A stretch of DNA of 64,000 bases from contig NZ_JABFTV010000015.1 of NCBI RefSeq assembly GCF_021404405.1, forward strand, positions 1 to 64,000, written 5' to 3'. Shown here piece after piece: positions 19,367-28,926 of the stretch (its first letter is position 1; each line of letters opens with the position of its first letter). Source of the stretch: Billgrantia aerodenitrificans (lineage in GTDB: Bacteria > Pseudomonadota > Gammaproteobacteria > Pseudomonadales > Halomonadaceae). Made by a program: the position numbers and the translations under genes. The notes beneath the pieces are model-generated. The model was given only the letters and a program-made list of their open reading frames with translations. It had not been told where the DNA came from and did no database searches.

Positions 19367-21529
19367 ATGACCCACGAAACCCAACCCGAACAAGCCGCCT
19401 CGAAGATCGGCACCGAAGGTGTCTCCGACATCCCGATCGCCCATAACGAGCGCGTGCTTTCCGGCCTGCTCGGCCAGACGGTATTTGCCGCCTGTGTCCT
19501 CTTTACGGCCATGCATCTCTATGCACTCAACGTCTCACCCATCGAGACCTGGGCGTTTCGCATCATTCACGTGGCCGGTGGCCTGGCCGTAGGCTTCGCC
19601 ATCACCGCCGCCTATACTCTGGACCGCAGCCCGGGCGAAAGGCACATAGCCAAGGTCGAGTGGTTAGCCATGATTCCGGCCATAGCCGCCATCGTCTATG
19701 CCGCCTTCGCCATCGGTTATGCCTGGTTCATCCGGGAAACCCAGGGCACGCCCCCTGCCGGCTGGGTGCTGGTGCACATGAGCTGGGCACTGACGATCGC
19801 CACCGGCATCGCCATGATCAGCAGCTGGATCTGGCGCAGCTCGAGCCGCTCCGTCCATTGGGCCGACGCCGTCCTGATCGTCGCTTCGATCATCGTCGCC
19901 GCCTACCTGCTGTTCGTGCTGCAGCGCTGGCGCATGGCCGCCGGCACACCGTTTGCCGGACAGACCGAGTTCCTCGTCTCGGCCGTCGGGGTGGCCCTGA
20001 TCATGGAACTCACCCGCCGCGTAGCGGGGCTGGCGCTGATCCTCATCACCGCCGTGTTCCTGGTCTATGCCTTTGCCGGCCCTTACTTGCCCGGCCTGCT
20101 GGAACACCGCGGCTACTCGCCGCAGCGCTTCTTCACCTATCTGTATACCGACAACGGTATCCTCGGCGCGACCACCGCGGTCTCGTCCACCTACATCATT
20201 CTGTTCATCACCTTCGCCGCCTTCCTGCAGGCCTCCCGCGTGGGTGACTATTTCGTCAACTTCGCCTTCGCCGCCGCCGGTCGCGCGCGTGGCGGCCCGG
20301 CCAAGGTGGCAGTATTCGCTTCCGGCCTGATGGGCATGATCAACGGCACCTCTGCCGGCAACGTCGTGGCGACCGGCTCGCTGACCATTCCGCTGATGAA
20401 GAAGGTGGGCTACCACCCGCGCAGCGCTGGCGGCATCGAAGCCGCAGCTTCCACCGGTGGCCAGATCGTACCGCCGATCATGGGCGCGGGCGCCTTCATC
20501 ATGGCCGAGATCACCGGTATCCCCTATACCGAAATCGCCATTGCCGCACTGATTCCGGCCGCCCTGTACTTCCTCTCCATCTACCTGATGGTGGACCTGG
20601 AAGCCCGCCGCGGCGGCATGCAGGGTCTGCCCAAGGACCAACTGCCGGTATTCCGCAAGATGGTCAAACAGGTCTACCTGTTCCTGCCCATCATCATCCT
20701 GATCGGCACCCTGTTCATGGGCTACTCGGTGATTCGTGCCGGTACCCTGGCGATGGTCAGCGCCGCCGTGGTGTCCTGGTTCACGCCCCACTGGATGGGC
20801 CCCAAGGCGCTGCTCAACGCCCTCTCGCTGGGCGCGCGCATGGCCATTCCGCTGATCGCGGTGTGTGCCTGTGCCGGTATCATCGTCGGCGTCATCGCCC
20901 TGACCGGCGTCGGTGCCCGCTTCGCCTCCATGCTGCTGGGGATCGCCGATGCCAGCCATCTGCTGGCACTGTTCTTCGCCATGTGCATCTCGATCCTGCT
21001 CGGCATGGGCATGCCCACCACGGCGGCCTACGCGGTAGCCGCTTCGGTGGTGGCGCCGGGCCTGCAGCAGATCGGCATTCCGCCGCTGGTGGCGCACTTC
21101 TTCGTGTTCTACTACGCGGTACTCTCGGCCATCACCCCGCCGGTGGCACTGGCCGGTTATGCCGCCGCCGCCATCTCGGGAACCGATCCGCTGAAGACGG
21201 CCGTGACCTCCTTCAAGTTCGGTCTGGCCGCATTCATCGTGCCCTTCATGTTCTTCTACAGCCCGGCGCTGCTGATGGACGGCACCTGGATGCAGATCCT
21301 GCGCGTGGCCCTCACCGCGGGTGTGGGGATCTACCTGCTGGCCGCCTCGGTGCAGGGCTGGTTCCTCAACGGTGGCGTCAACTTCGTGCAGCGCGTGATG
21401 CTGCTGGCCGCCGCGCTGTCGATGATCGCCGGTGGCTGGATGACCGACCTGCTCGGCGTCGGCATCGGCGGGCTGGTGTTCATGTGGCAGGCTGCCGCAT
21501 TGAAGGCCAAGCCCAAGGCCCTGACCTGA
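19367..21529 (+). CDS. TAXI-family TRAP transporter fused 4TM/12TM permease
   Basis: The 720-residue protein fuses the small (DctQ-like) and large (DctM-like) membrane subunits of a TRAP transporter, as is usual for TAXI systems. About 16-18 hydrophobic helices are visible. The large-subunit signature occurs as GMINGTSAGNVVATGSLTIP, then AAASTGGQIVPPIMGAGAFI (about residues 325-375) and GMGMPTTAAYAVAASVV (about 547). A cytoplasmic N-terminal tail of about 25 residues precedes helix 1. It is flanked by two binding-protein genes on the same strand. Transport is driven by sodium or proton gradient in this family. Confidence 0.9.
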   Translation: MTHETQPEQAASKIGTEGVSDIPIAHNERVLSGLLGQTVFAACVLFTAMHLYALNVSPIETWAFRIIHVAGGLAVGFAITAAYTLDRSPGERHIAKVEWLAMIPAIAAIVYAAFAIGYAWFIRETQGTPPAGWVLVHMSWALTIATGIAMISSWIWRSSSRSVHWADAVLIVASIIVAAYLLFVLQRWRMAAGTPFAGQTEFLVSAVGVALIMELTRRVAGLALILITAVFLVYAFAGPYLPGLLEHRGYSPQRFFTYLYTDNGILGATTAVSSTYIILFITFAAFLQASRVGDYFVNFAFAAAGRARGGPAKVAVFASGLMGMINGTSAGNVVATGSLTIPLMKKVGYHPRSAGGIEAAASTGGQIVPPIMGAGAFIMAEITGIPYTEIAIAALIPAALYFLSIYLMVDLEARRGGMQGLPKDQLPVFRKMVKQVYLFLPIIILIGTLFMGYSVIRAGTLAMVSAAVVSWFTPHWMGPKALLNALSLGARMAIPLIAVCACAGIIVGVIALTGVGARFASMLLGIADASHLLALFFAMCISILLGMGMPTTAAYAVAASVVAPGLQQIGIPPLVAHFFVFYYAVLSAITPPVALAGYAAAAISGTDPLKTAVTSFKFGLAAFIVPFMFFYSPALLMDGTWMQILRVALTAGVGIYLLAASVQGWFLNGGVNFVQRVMLLAAALSMIAGGWMTDLLGVGIGGLVFMWQAAALKAKPKALT

Positions 21530-21544
21530 TCCGAGATCGGGCGC

Positions 21545-21574
21545 AAGCCAAGGTGGCCTCGGCCACCTTGGCTT
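21545..21574 (+). terminator. Intergenic hairpin between permease and binding protein 2
   Basis: A 13-bp perfect stem AAGCCAAGGTGGC/GCCACCTTGGCTT has a CTCG loop. It starts 16 nt after the permease stop and lies 31 nt before the next ATG. No T-run follows, so partial termination or mRNA processing is more likely than a strong stop. Confidence 0.5.
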
Positions 21575-21605
21575 CACCGCCCACCTCACCGACAGGAGAC
21601 ACACC

Positions 21606-22652
21606 ATGAGCACTGGACGGTTCCCAACGCTGTATCCGTTAGCCGCTGCCTGCGCCCTGCTGTTCGCGAGCGCCCCCACCCTAGCCGATGAGCGGGCCGA
21701 TTGGCCGGAAGAAGTCCTGTTGGGCACCGCCTCCCTCGGTGGCACCTATCAGGTTTATGGCGACGGTCTGGTGACCCGCCTCATCGACGAACTCGGCATT
21801 GACGCCGTTTCCCAAGCGACCGGCGGGCCCTATCACAACATGACGCTGGTCCATACCGGCGAGTCGGAACTGGGCTTGGTCACCTTGGGTCCGGCCCGCG
21901 AACTCTGGGACGGAGAGGCCGAATTCGCCCCCGGCGAGGAGATGCGCGATGTGCGCGCGCTCTTCCCCATGTACCAGACCCCCTTCCACGTGGTGACGCT
22001 GGCCGGCTCGGGCATCGAGAGCATCGCCGACCTGAGCGGCAAGCGGGTCGGGGTCGGCCCCATGGGCGGTACCTGCGCCGCCTACTGGCCGCAGTTTCTG
22101 GAAGCGCTGGGCGTCGAGGACGTGCATCTGCAGTATGCCGACGCCAACCATCTGGCCGACTACCTGACCTCTCGGCTGAGTGACGCCTTCGCCTTCTGCG
22201 CCGGCCTGCCGATCAGAGCCTTCGAGCGTCTCGAGCGGCGTCGTGACGTGCACATGTTCGGCCTGACGGAGCAAGAGCAGAGCACCCTGCTGGACGCCTT
22301 CCCGGTGTCGGCCTTCGAGATTCCCGCCGATACCTATGCCTCGATGGATGCCCCCCACGCTTCGGTGTCGTTCTGGAATTTCGCCATCGGCCACAAGGAC
22401 CTGCCGGAAAGCTTCGTCTACGAATTGATGAAGCTGGTGCTGGACCACCCCGACGCCATGATGGAGATCCACCCCGCCGCCATCGAAACCCGGGCGGAGC
22501 ACCTCGACAAGAATGGCGTGATCTGGTTCCACCCCGGGGCGGTACGCTACTACGAGGAGCAAGGCCTCGAAGTGCCGGTCGAAATGCTGCCACCCGAAAT
22601 GCGCCCGGACGAGGATGCAGACGACGAAGACGCCAGCGACACGGACGACTGA
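21606..22652 (+). CDS. TAXI-family TRAP transporter solute-binding protein 2
   Basis: The 348-residue protein has a signal peptide (about 1-28, ending SAPTLA before DERADWP) and the same TAXI fold as binding protein 1. The two align across the protein (GTASLGGTYQVYGDGL, VGVGPMGGTCAAYWPQFLEA, SFWNFAIGHKDLPESFVYEL). Sequence is clearly diverged, and the C-terminus carries an added tail of about 20 residues that is almost entirely Asp and Glu. An AGGAGA site lies 8 nt before the ATG. It probably serves the same permease with a different ligand or affinity. Confidence 0.88.
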   Translation: MSTGRFPTLYPLAAACALLFASAPTLADERADWPEEVLLGTASLGGTYQVYGDGLVTRLIDELGIDAVSQATGGPYHNMTLVHTGESELGLVTLGPARELWDGEAEFAPGEEMRDVRALFPMYQTPFHVVTLAGSGIESIADLSGKRVGVGPMGGTCAAYWPQFLEALGVEDVHLQYADANHLADYLTSRLSDAFAFCAGLPIRAFERLERRRDVHMFGLTEQEQSTLLDAFPVSAFEIPADTYASMDAPHASVSFWNFAIGHKDLPESFVYELMKLVLDHPDAMMEIHPAAIETRAEHLDKNGVIWFHPGAVRYYEEQGLEVPVEMLPPEMRPDEDADDEDASDTDD

Positions 22653-22663
22653 CGCCATACCTC

Positions 22664-22762
22664 CTGACACCCAATCTCACTGACACCCAATGAAGCGGCC
22701 CCGCCAGATGGCGGGGCCGAGTCGTTCAAGGGCCGAGTCGTTCAAGGGCCGAGTCGTTCAAG
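22664..22762. repeat. 16-bp-period tandem repeats and GC-rich hairpin after the TAXI operon
   Basis: CTGACACCCAAT occurs at 22664-22675 and 22680-22691 (16-bp period). Then GGCCGAGTCGTTCAAG is repeated three times exactly at 22715-22730, 22731-22746 and 22747-22762. In between, CGGCCCCGCC/GGCGGGGCCG (22696-22705/22710-22719) forms a perfect 10-bp hairpin with an AGAT loop. The region lies between the convergent ends of the TAXI operon and sodC, so the hairpin may stop both transcripts, although neither side has a clear T-run. Confidence 0.8.
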
Positions 22763-22803
22763 AGCTATGTCATTTAAGGGCTAGGAAGCGCAAGCGATAG
22801 CGC

Positions 22804-23346
22804 TCAGGACTCGACCACGCCACAGGCCATACGACCACCGCCGCCGCCATCCTCCGGCTCGTCGGAGTAGGTGTCGCCGCCTTCGTGGATCATCAGGCTG
22901 CGACCCTGCACGTCATCGACGGTGAGCCGCGGCGCCAGCACCGGCAGGTTCGCCTCGCCGTCTTCGTTGACGATCAGCACCGGCAGGTCGCCCAGATGAC
23001 CGTCACCATAGGGCCCCTGGTGGCTATCGGTCTCCTCGGGATCGTAGTGGCCTCCCGCCTCGCCGGCGGCCGCCATGTTCCCGTCCTCGTCTTCACCCGG
23101 CTCGCAGCTGGGATTCTCGTGGACGTGGAAACCGTACACGCCGGGCGGCATCTCGCGCAGGTCGGGGGTTAGCAACAAGCCGTGGTCGGTATCTTCGAGC
23201 GTGATGGTGCCGATGGAATCCTCGACGCCATCGGCACTCACCCAATTGATCTCGACTTCGTGGCCTTCCTGGGCCTGGGCTTGTCCCATTCCCGCAGCTA
23301 GCATCAGGGAGGCGAAAGCGACTCCCGAAAGGTTGGCATGGCGCAT
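22804..23346 (-). CDS. sodC: Periplasmic Cu,Zn superoxide dismutase
   Basis: The 180-residue protein has a signal peptide (about 1-26, MRHANLS to AQAQ) and the bacterial SodC metal-binding signature. Copper ligands lie in GFHVHENPSC, zinc ligands in GGHYDPEETDSHQGPYGDGH, and the last copper His in MIHEGGDTYSDEP. The Cys pair for the structural disulfide is present (NPSCEP and MACGVV). It converts superoxide to peroxide in the periplasm. It is rich in acidic residues, as expected for an exported halophile protein. It follows metF on the same strand after an 82-nt gap and is probably independently expressed. Confidence 0.95.
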   Translation of the reverse strand: MRHANLSGVAFASLMLAAGMGQAQAQEGHEVEINWVSADGVEDSIGTITLEDTDHGLLLTPDLREMPPGVYGFHVHENPSCEPGEDEDGNMAAAGEAGGHYDPEETDSHQGPYGDGHLGDLPVLIVNEDGEANLPVLAPRLTVDDVQGRSLMIHEGGDTYSDEPEDGGGGGRMACGVVES

Positions 23347-23428
23347 CTAGCGACCTCCTGTTCCTGATTCCATGGACATGCAGGAAACAGGCTAGTCGCA
23401 GATGCGCCCAAGCGCCAAAGCGATGGAC

Positions 23429-24265
23429 TCAGCCCAGGTTGTCGAGGATGCGCAGGCAGGGCTCCGCCTGGTTGAGGGTGTAGAAGTGCAGGCCGGGCGC
23501 ACCGCCGTCGAGCAGGCGCTGACAAAGCCGCGACACCACCTCGGTGCCGAAGGCCGCGATGGCCTCGCTGTCGTCACCGTAGGCCTCGAGCTGCTTGCGG
23601 ATCCAGCGTGGAATCTCGGCGCCGCAGGCATCGGAGAAACGGGCCAGCTTGGTGTAATTGGTGATTGGCATGATGCCGGGCACGATCGGCGCCTCGACGC
23701 CCAGCGCCTGGGCGCGCTCGACGAAGTGGAAGTAAGCCTCGGCGGTGAAGAAGTATTGGGTGATGGCGAGATTGGCCCCCGCTTTCACCTTGCGCGCGAA
23801 GTTCTCCAAGTCGCGCTCGAAGCTCGGCGCCTGCGGGTGGGATTCCGGATAGGCCGCCACGGCGATCTCGAAGTGGTCGCCGGTTTCCTCGCGGATGAAC
23901 TCCACCAGCTCGTTGGCATAGCGCAGCTCACCGATGCCGCCCATGCCCGAGGGCAGATCGCCACGCAGTGCCACCAGGCTGTCGATGCCCTCTTCGCGGT
24001 ACTGAGCGAGCAGGTCACGCAACTGGGCCTTCTCGCTGCCGATGCAGGAAAGGTGCGGCGCGGTGGTGATGCCGGACTCACGCACGCTTCTCACGGTGTT
24101 GAGCGTGCGTCCCTGGGTCGAACCGCCGGCGCCATAGGTGACCGAGAAGAAGCGCGGGTCCCGCTCGGCCAGAGCGTCACGCACCCCGATCAGCTTCTCG
24201 CGTCCCGCCTCGGTGTTGGGGGGAAAGAACTCGAAACTGATGCCTAACGGATATGAGCTGCTCAT
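23429..24265 (-). CDS. metF: Methylenetetrahydrofolate reductase
   Basis: The 278-residue flavoprotein reduces 5,10-methylene-THF to 5-methyl-THF for methionine synthesis. Family residues are clear: ISFEFFPPNTEAGREKL at the start, SVTYGAGGSTQGRT near 45, and ALRGDLP near 95. Length matches the bacterial short form. ATG 24265 is the start because the family begins here; an upstream extension of 151 codons has no matching content. A promoter with a perfect TATAAT lies about 120 nt upstream. The ahcY gene 3 kb away and metK 15 kb away are other steps of the same cycle. Confidence 0.95.
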   Translation of the reverse strand: MSSSYPLGISFEFFPPNTEAGREKLIGVRDALAERDPRFFSVTYGAGGSTQGRTLNTVRSVRESGITTAPHLSCIGSEKAQLRDLLAQYREEGIDSLVALRGDLPSGMGGIGELRYANELVEFIREETGDHFEIAVAAYPESHPQAPSFERDLENFARKVKAGANLAITQYFFTAEAYFHFVERAQALGVEAPIVPGIMPITNYTKLARFSDACGAEIPRWIRKQLEAYGDDSEAIAAFGTEVVSRLCQRLLDGGAPGLHFYTLNQAEPCLRILDNLG

Positions 24266-24572
24266 GAAAATCTCTCTGGTTTGCCGGGAGCGATGCGAAT
24301 TCCTGCATTCTGCCGTTCGGCCGGACGCCTGACCAATGAAAAGTTCCACGCTGCCACATGAGCTTTCGTCATATAGAGCCGGACGATTATAACCGTTCGG
24401 TCTGAATTGAGGCAGGTGGCAGACGGGCCTCGGCTGCAAAAGCTCAAACTTCGCTAACAAATCTTCGCTCATGTCACGTTGACCCACGCTCGCGAGACAA
24501 CGACGCTGGGATAAGAGAAAAGGCGACCGGCCCGGTACGGACACCGGGTTACTTACCAATGAGGAGAACCCC
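24266..24572. other. Divergent promoter region metF / small stress-type gene
   Basis: The 307-nt gap contains the metF -10 element on the minus strand (24386-24391). A clear ribosome binding site, GAGGAG, precedes the rightward ATG at 24573. No riboswitch fold of the SAM or SAH classes was recognised in the metF leader by eye. Confidence 0.5.
24386..24391 (-). promoter_or_regulatory. Perfect -10 element for metF
   Basis: The minus strand reads TATAAT here, about 120 nt upstream of the metF start. The -35 region about 17-18 nt further up (TGCCTC or CTGCCT) is weak, suggesting an activator. A MetJ or MetR box was not identified with confidence. Confidence 0.5.
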
Positions 24573-24884
24573 ATGACACAGGAACTGATCACCGGTACCG
24601 CCGTCTTCGACGACGAGGGCAAGCAGGTCGGCAAGGTGGCGGATACCAGTGACGTGGACAAGGTCGGCATCATCACCGAGACGGGCAGCCGCTTCTGGGT
24701 ACCAAGCGCACTGCTCACCCATCGCGACCAGCGCTGGATGCTGGAGCCTGGCTATACCGAGATATCGCCGGCTGAGGCGAAAACGCAGCAGGCGGAGCGC
24801 GAGCTGGACGAGGCCAACGCCGAGACCTTCCCGGCCAGCGATCCCCCCTCCTTCACCATGGGTGACGAAGGCAAGGGCGGCTGA
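24573..24884 (+). CDS. Small acidic protein, PRC-barrel-like N-terminus
   Basis: This 103-residue protein has no signal peptide. The first 70 residues (GTAVFDDEGKQVGKVADTSD, then GSRFWVPSALLTH) look like a small beta-barrel of the PRC or DUF2171 type, which is a tentative reading. The C-terminal part contains NAETFPASDPPSFT, a motif seen at the ends of many small stress-associated proteins. Ribosome binding site GAGGAG lies 8 nt upstream. The next gene, also small and hydrophilic, follows after 56 nt, so the two may form a stress operon. Confidence 0.6.
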   Translation: MTQELITGTAVFDDEGKQVGKVADTSDVDKVGIITETGSRFWVPSALLTHRDQRWMLEPGYTEISPAEAKTQQAERELDEANAETFPASDPPSFTMGDEGKGG

Positions 24885-24940
24885 ACAGACGCCAACGGTG
24901 AAGGCCAGGGATGCACGGAGCGCAAAGCAGGAGGTTGAAC

Positions 24941-25309
24941 ATGGAGAGATCACGCCAAGAGCGCAATGGCGGGCAAAGCACGCAGATGAGCGAAAAAGAG
25001 CGTGAGTCGTTGCGCGAGGGGGCTCGGCGGCTGACTGAGCGCGACGCTCCCGCCGACCATAAGCCCGACGAACACAGCCCCAACGACAGCGCCGGTCACA
25101 AAGGCGGGCGCTCACCCGCCCAGGACGACGTTTACCGTCCTGATGCCAACGTCGACGACCAGAAGCACAGCGGCAAGAAGCCCGGTATCGATACGCGGCG
25201 CGAGACGACCCCAGTAGGCGGCACCCAGGTCGTGCGCGACAAAACCTCGCACAAGGAGAACATCGACGACCAGGCCGAGCGGGCCAGGTCGAGCCGGCGC
25301 AACGGCTGA
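24941..25309 (+). CDS. Small highly hydrophilic protein, probably disordered
   Basis: The 122-residue protein has no hydrophobic segment and is dominated by Arg, Lys, Asp, Glu, Asn, Gly and Ser. This suggests a disordered, stress-type protein. No known domain was recognised. ATG 24941 follows a strong CAGGAGG ribosome binding site with 7-nt spacing, so it is preferred over an ATG 30 nt upstream. It probably shares a transcript with the preceding small acidic protein. Confidence 0.55.
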   Translation: MERSRQERNGGQSTQMSEKERESLREGARRLTERDAPADHKPDEHSPNDSAGHKGGRSPAQDDVYRPDANVDDQKHSGKKPGIDTRRETTPVGGTQVVRDKTSHKENIDDQAERARSSRRNG

Positions 25310-25386
25310 TTTCGCCACCGCTGAGCGGGTCGATCATGCATGGCTGACAGCCGTCTCGCCGACAGGCATCATATCGGCTTTCGGCG

Positions 25387-26331
25387 ATGGAATGGCGAGC
25401 GATGATCGACCCCAGTGCCCTGCTGGGCCCCCTCTGGACCCTTCTGGCCTTCGTCGGCCTCGGCTGGCTGGCGGCACGGCGGCTGGCCATCGATCCACGC
25501 CCCATCGCCACGCTGCTGATCTACCTGATCGCGCCGGTCACCTTCTTTCGCGGCCTGCTGCTGGGCGGCCCCACGCCCCACTATCTGCTGCTGACCCTAG
25601 CGCTGTTCCTGCTGGCAAGCCTGGTCGCCGCTGCCATCAACCCGCTGGCCAAGCGCTTCCTGTCACCCCAGGAGGGCGCGGTGCTGGCATTCTCCTCCGG
25701 CACCGGCAACACCGGCTATTTCGGCCTGCCCATCGCCATGATCCTGCTCCCTCCGGAAGGCGTGACGCTGTACCTGTTCTGTCTGCTCGGCGTGACACTC
25801 TACGAGTTCACGGTGGGTTTCTACCTCAGCGCCCGCGGCCAGTTTTCGGTGCGCCAGAGCCTGATCAAGATCGTACGTCTACCACTGATCTATGCCTTTC
25901 TCGCCGCGCTGCTGGTGAGCGGGCTCGGCTTGACGCTGCCGGCCGCGCTGATCGACAGCCTGGCGGTGTTTCCCTCCACCTACACCTTGCTTGGCATGAT
26001 GATCATCGGCATGACCCTGGGCCGAGTCACGATTCGCGAGATCGACCTGCGTTTCATGACCGGCTGCGTGGCGATCCGCTACCTGCTGTGGCCCTGGCTG
26101 ATGCTGGCGGTGGTGGTGCTGCTGCAGACGCTGATGACGCTGCCCGACGAGCTAGCCCTGGCGCTTCTGCTGATCGGCGTGGTGCCGATGGCGGCCAACG
26201 TGGTGGTGGTCGCCATGGAGCTCGGTATCAAGCCGGAAAAGGGCGCCCTGGCGGTGCTGGCCACCACTCTGGCCGCCCCGCTGCTGATTCCGCTCTACCT
26301 GCCGCTGTTGATGCGCCTGGCCGGCCTGTAG
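25387..26331 (+). CDS. AEC (auxin efflux carrier) family transporter
   Basis: The 314-residue protein has about ten membrane helices in two repeats. It carries the AEC features GTGNTGYFGLPIAMILL near residue 112 and GVVPMAANVVVVAMELG near 265. Family members move malate, malonate or other small acids. The substrate here is unknown. The start may be ATG 25387 or the ATG at 25402 (MIDPSALL); neither has a strong ribosome binding site. Confidence 0.85.
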   Translation: MEWRAMIDPSALLGPLWTLLAFVGLGWLAARRLAIDPRPIATLLIYLIAPVTFFRGLLLGGPTPHYLLLTLALFLLASLVAAAINPLAKRFLSPQEGAVLAFSSGTGNTGYFGLPIAMILLPPEGVTLYLFCLLGVTLYEFTVGFYLSARGQFSVRQSLIKIVRLPLIYAFLAALLVSGLGLTLPAALIDSLAVFPSTYTLLGMMIIGMTLGRVTIREIDLRFMTGCVAIRYLLWPWLMLAVVVLLQTLMTLPDELALALLLIGVVPMAANVVVVAMELGIKPEKGALAVLATTLAAPLLIPLYLPLLMRLAGL

Positions 26332-26400
26332 AACGATTGGCCTTGAAGCCCGGCCCGGTAGAGCTAGCCTGAAGCAAGACATCCTCGGAAGGAGGCCATC

Positions 26401-26751
26401 ATGCATCGTCATGCATATTGGGCGCTCGCCATCGTCATGCTGCTGTTCCTCGCCCCCGCCCAGGCCCACCACGGCTGGGTCGGCGGCGAGACCATCGAGA
26501 TAGAAGGCACCATCACCCAGGTGCGGCTGGGCAATCCCCACGGCGAAGTGCAACTCGACGTGGATGGCGAAACTTGGACGGTCGAGGTCGGCCAGCCCTG
26601 GCGCAACGAACGCGCCGGGTTGGAAGAAGGCGACCTCGCCGAAGGCGTGGAGCTGCGCGTCTCGGGCGAACATGCCCGTGAACGTGTGCTCAAGGCTGAG
26701 CAGCTGTGGATCGGCGAGGAGCACTACGTGCTCTATCCCGGGCGAATCTGA
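26401..26751 (+). CDS. Exported DUF6152-type protein
   Basis: The 116-residue protein has a signal peptide (about 1-22, ending PAQA). The mature start HHGWVGGETIEIEGTITQVR followed by GNPHGEVQLDV fits the DUF6152 family of small periplasmic beta proteins, often next to DUF6644 membrane proteins and redox or copper genes. The HH pair at the mature N-terminus could bind metal, by inference only. An AAGGAGG site precedes the ATG. The membrane protein gene follows after 9 nt. Confidence 0.7.
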   Translation: MHRHAYWALAIVMLLFLAPAQAHHGWVGGETIEIEGTITQVRLGNPHGEVQLDVDGETWTVEVGQPWRNERAGLEEGDLAEGVELRVSGEHARERVLKAEQLWIGEEHYVLYPGRI

Positions 26752-26760
26752 CTTGGCGAC

Positions 26761-27225
26761 GTGGAAGCCCTGCTGACATCGCTCGCCGATACTGCCCTGG
26801 CCGAGTGGGTGCGGCTCTCACGCTGGGGCTATGCGGCGATCAATGCCCTGCACGTGCTGGGCATCGCCCTGCTGATCGGCGCCATCATTGCCCTTGACCT
26901 GCGCCTGCTGGGTTGGCGCAAACGCTTGCCACTGCAAGAGCTGGGCCGGCTGCTGCAGCCGGTGGCCGTCGCTGGGCTGCTGCTGGCAATGGCCACCGGG
27001 GCGCTGCTGTTTCTCGCCGACCCCAGCGGCTATGCCGCCATGCCCCTGTTTCGCCTCAAGCTGGCATTGATCGCACTGGCCATCGCCAACGCCCTGCTGC
27101 TCAACCTGGGGCCGGGGCTGGCACATGCCACGCCCCGGCGCCTGCTCGTGGCCGGCATTCTGTCTCTGCTGCTGTGGCCAGCCGTGTTGCTGACGGGCCG
27201 CATGCTTGCCTTCGTCGATGGCTGA
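26761..27225 (+). CDS. DUF6644/DUF2214-like membrane protein
   Basis: The 154-residue protein has four predicted membrane helices (around residues 25-50, 68-90, 98-118 and 130-150). A conserved His sits in the first helix (INALHVLGIALLIGAI). The size and helix pattern fit DUF6644/DUF2214 proteins of unknown function. It begins with GTG 9 nt after the DUF6152 gene, so the pair is almost certainly translated from one mRNA and may form a small periplasm-membrane module. Confidence 0.65.
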   Translation: MEALLTSLADTALAEWVRLSRWGYAAINALHVLGIALLIGAIIALDLRLLGWRKRLPLQELGRLLQPVAVAGLLLAMATGALLFLADPSGYAAMPLFRLKLALIALAIANALLLNLGPGLAHATPRRLLVAGILSLLLWPAVLLTGRMLAFVDG

Positions 27226-27235
27226 CCAATGGAAA

Positions 27236-27253
27236 CGCCGCCCGCAGGCGGCG
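27236..27253. terminator. Short GC hairpin between convergent genes
   Basis: CGCCGCC/GGCGGCG with a CGCA loop, 10 nt past the DUF6644 stop and 60 nt past the ahcY stop on the other strand. The stem is only 7 bp without a T-run, so this is a weak call. Confidence 0.35.
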
Positions 27254-27313
27254 CTTACTTCACCATTACTTGGCTTTCCGTTACTTCGCTTTTCCGTCGT
27301 CGCGCGATACGGC

Positions 27314-28723
<1,410 letters not shown>

Positions 28724-28926
28724 GCGTCACCTCTCTCGAGCGGAAAACGGTGCCCCTCACTATAGGCAGGGAACGCCGGCAGCGACAATCAACGCTCGCC
28801 TTCCCCTCGCTCATCGATACACTCGAACGGCACCGGAGGCGCCGCACGAAGCGGGGTGGCGGTCCGCTGGAGCCCAACCCGGCAAGAGCCCGGCAAGAGC
28901 CCGTCACGGTGCCACCCCAACGGGGA

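Noticed and set aside
19664-21745. Long His/Gln-rich antisense frame over the TAXI permease
   Set aside because: Composition reflects the complement of hydrophobic codons; no start signal.
24266-24420. SAM or SAH riboswitch in the metF leader
   Set aside because: No convincing multi-stem fold or conserved core; only a sigma-70 -10 box is supported.
28724-28926. SAH riboswitch upstream of ahcY
   Set aside because: I looked for the conserved GAGG-GCG-TGC core and its closing GGCTC arm on the minus strand and did not find the expected order. A covariance search would be decisive.
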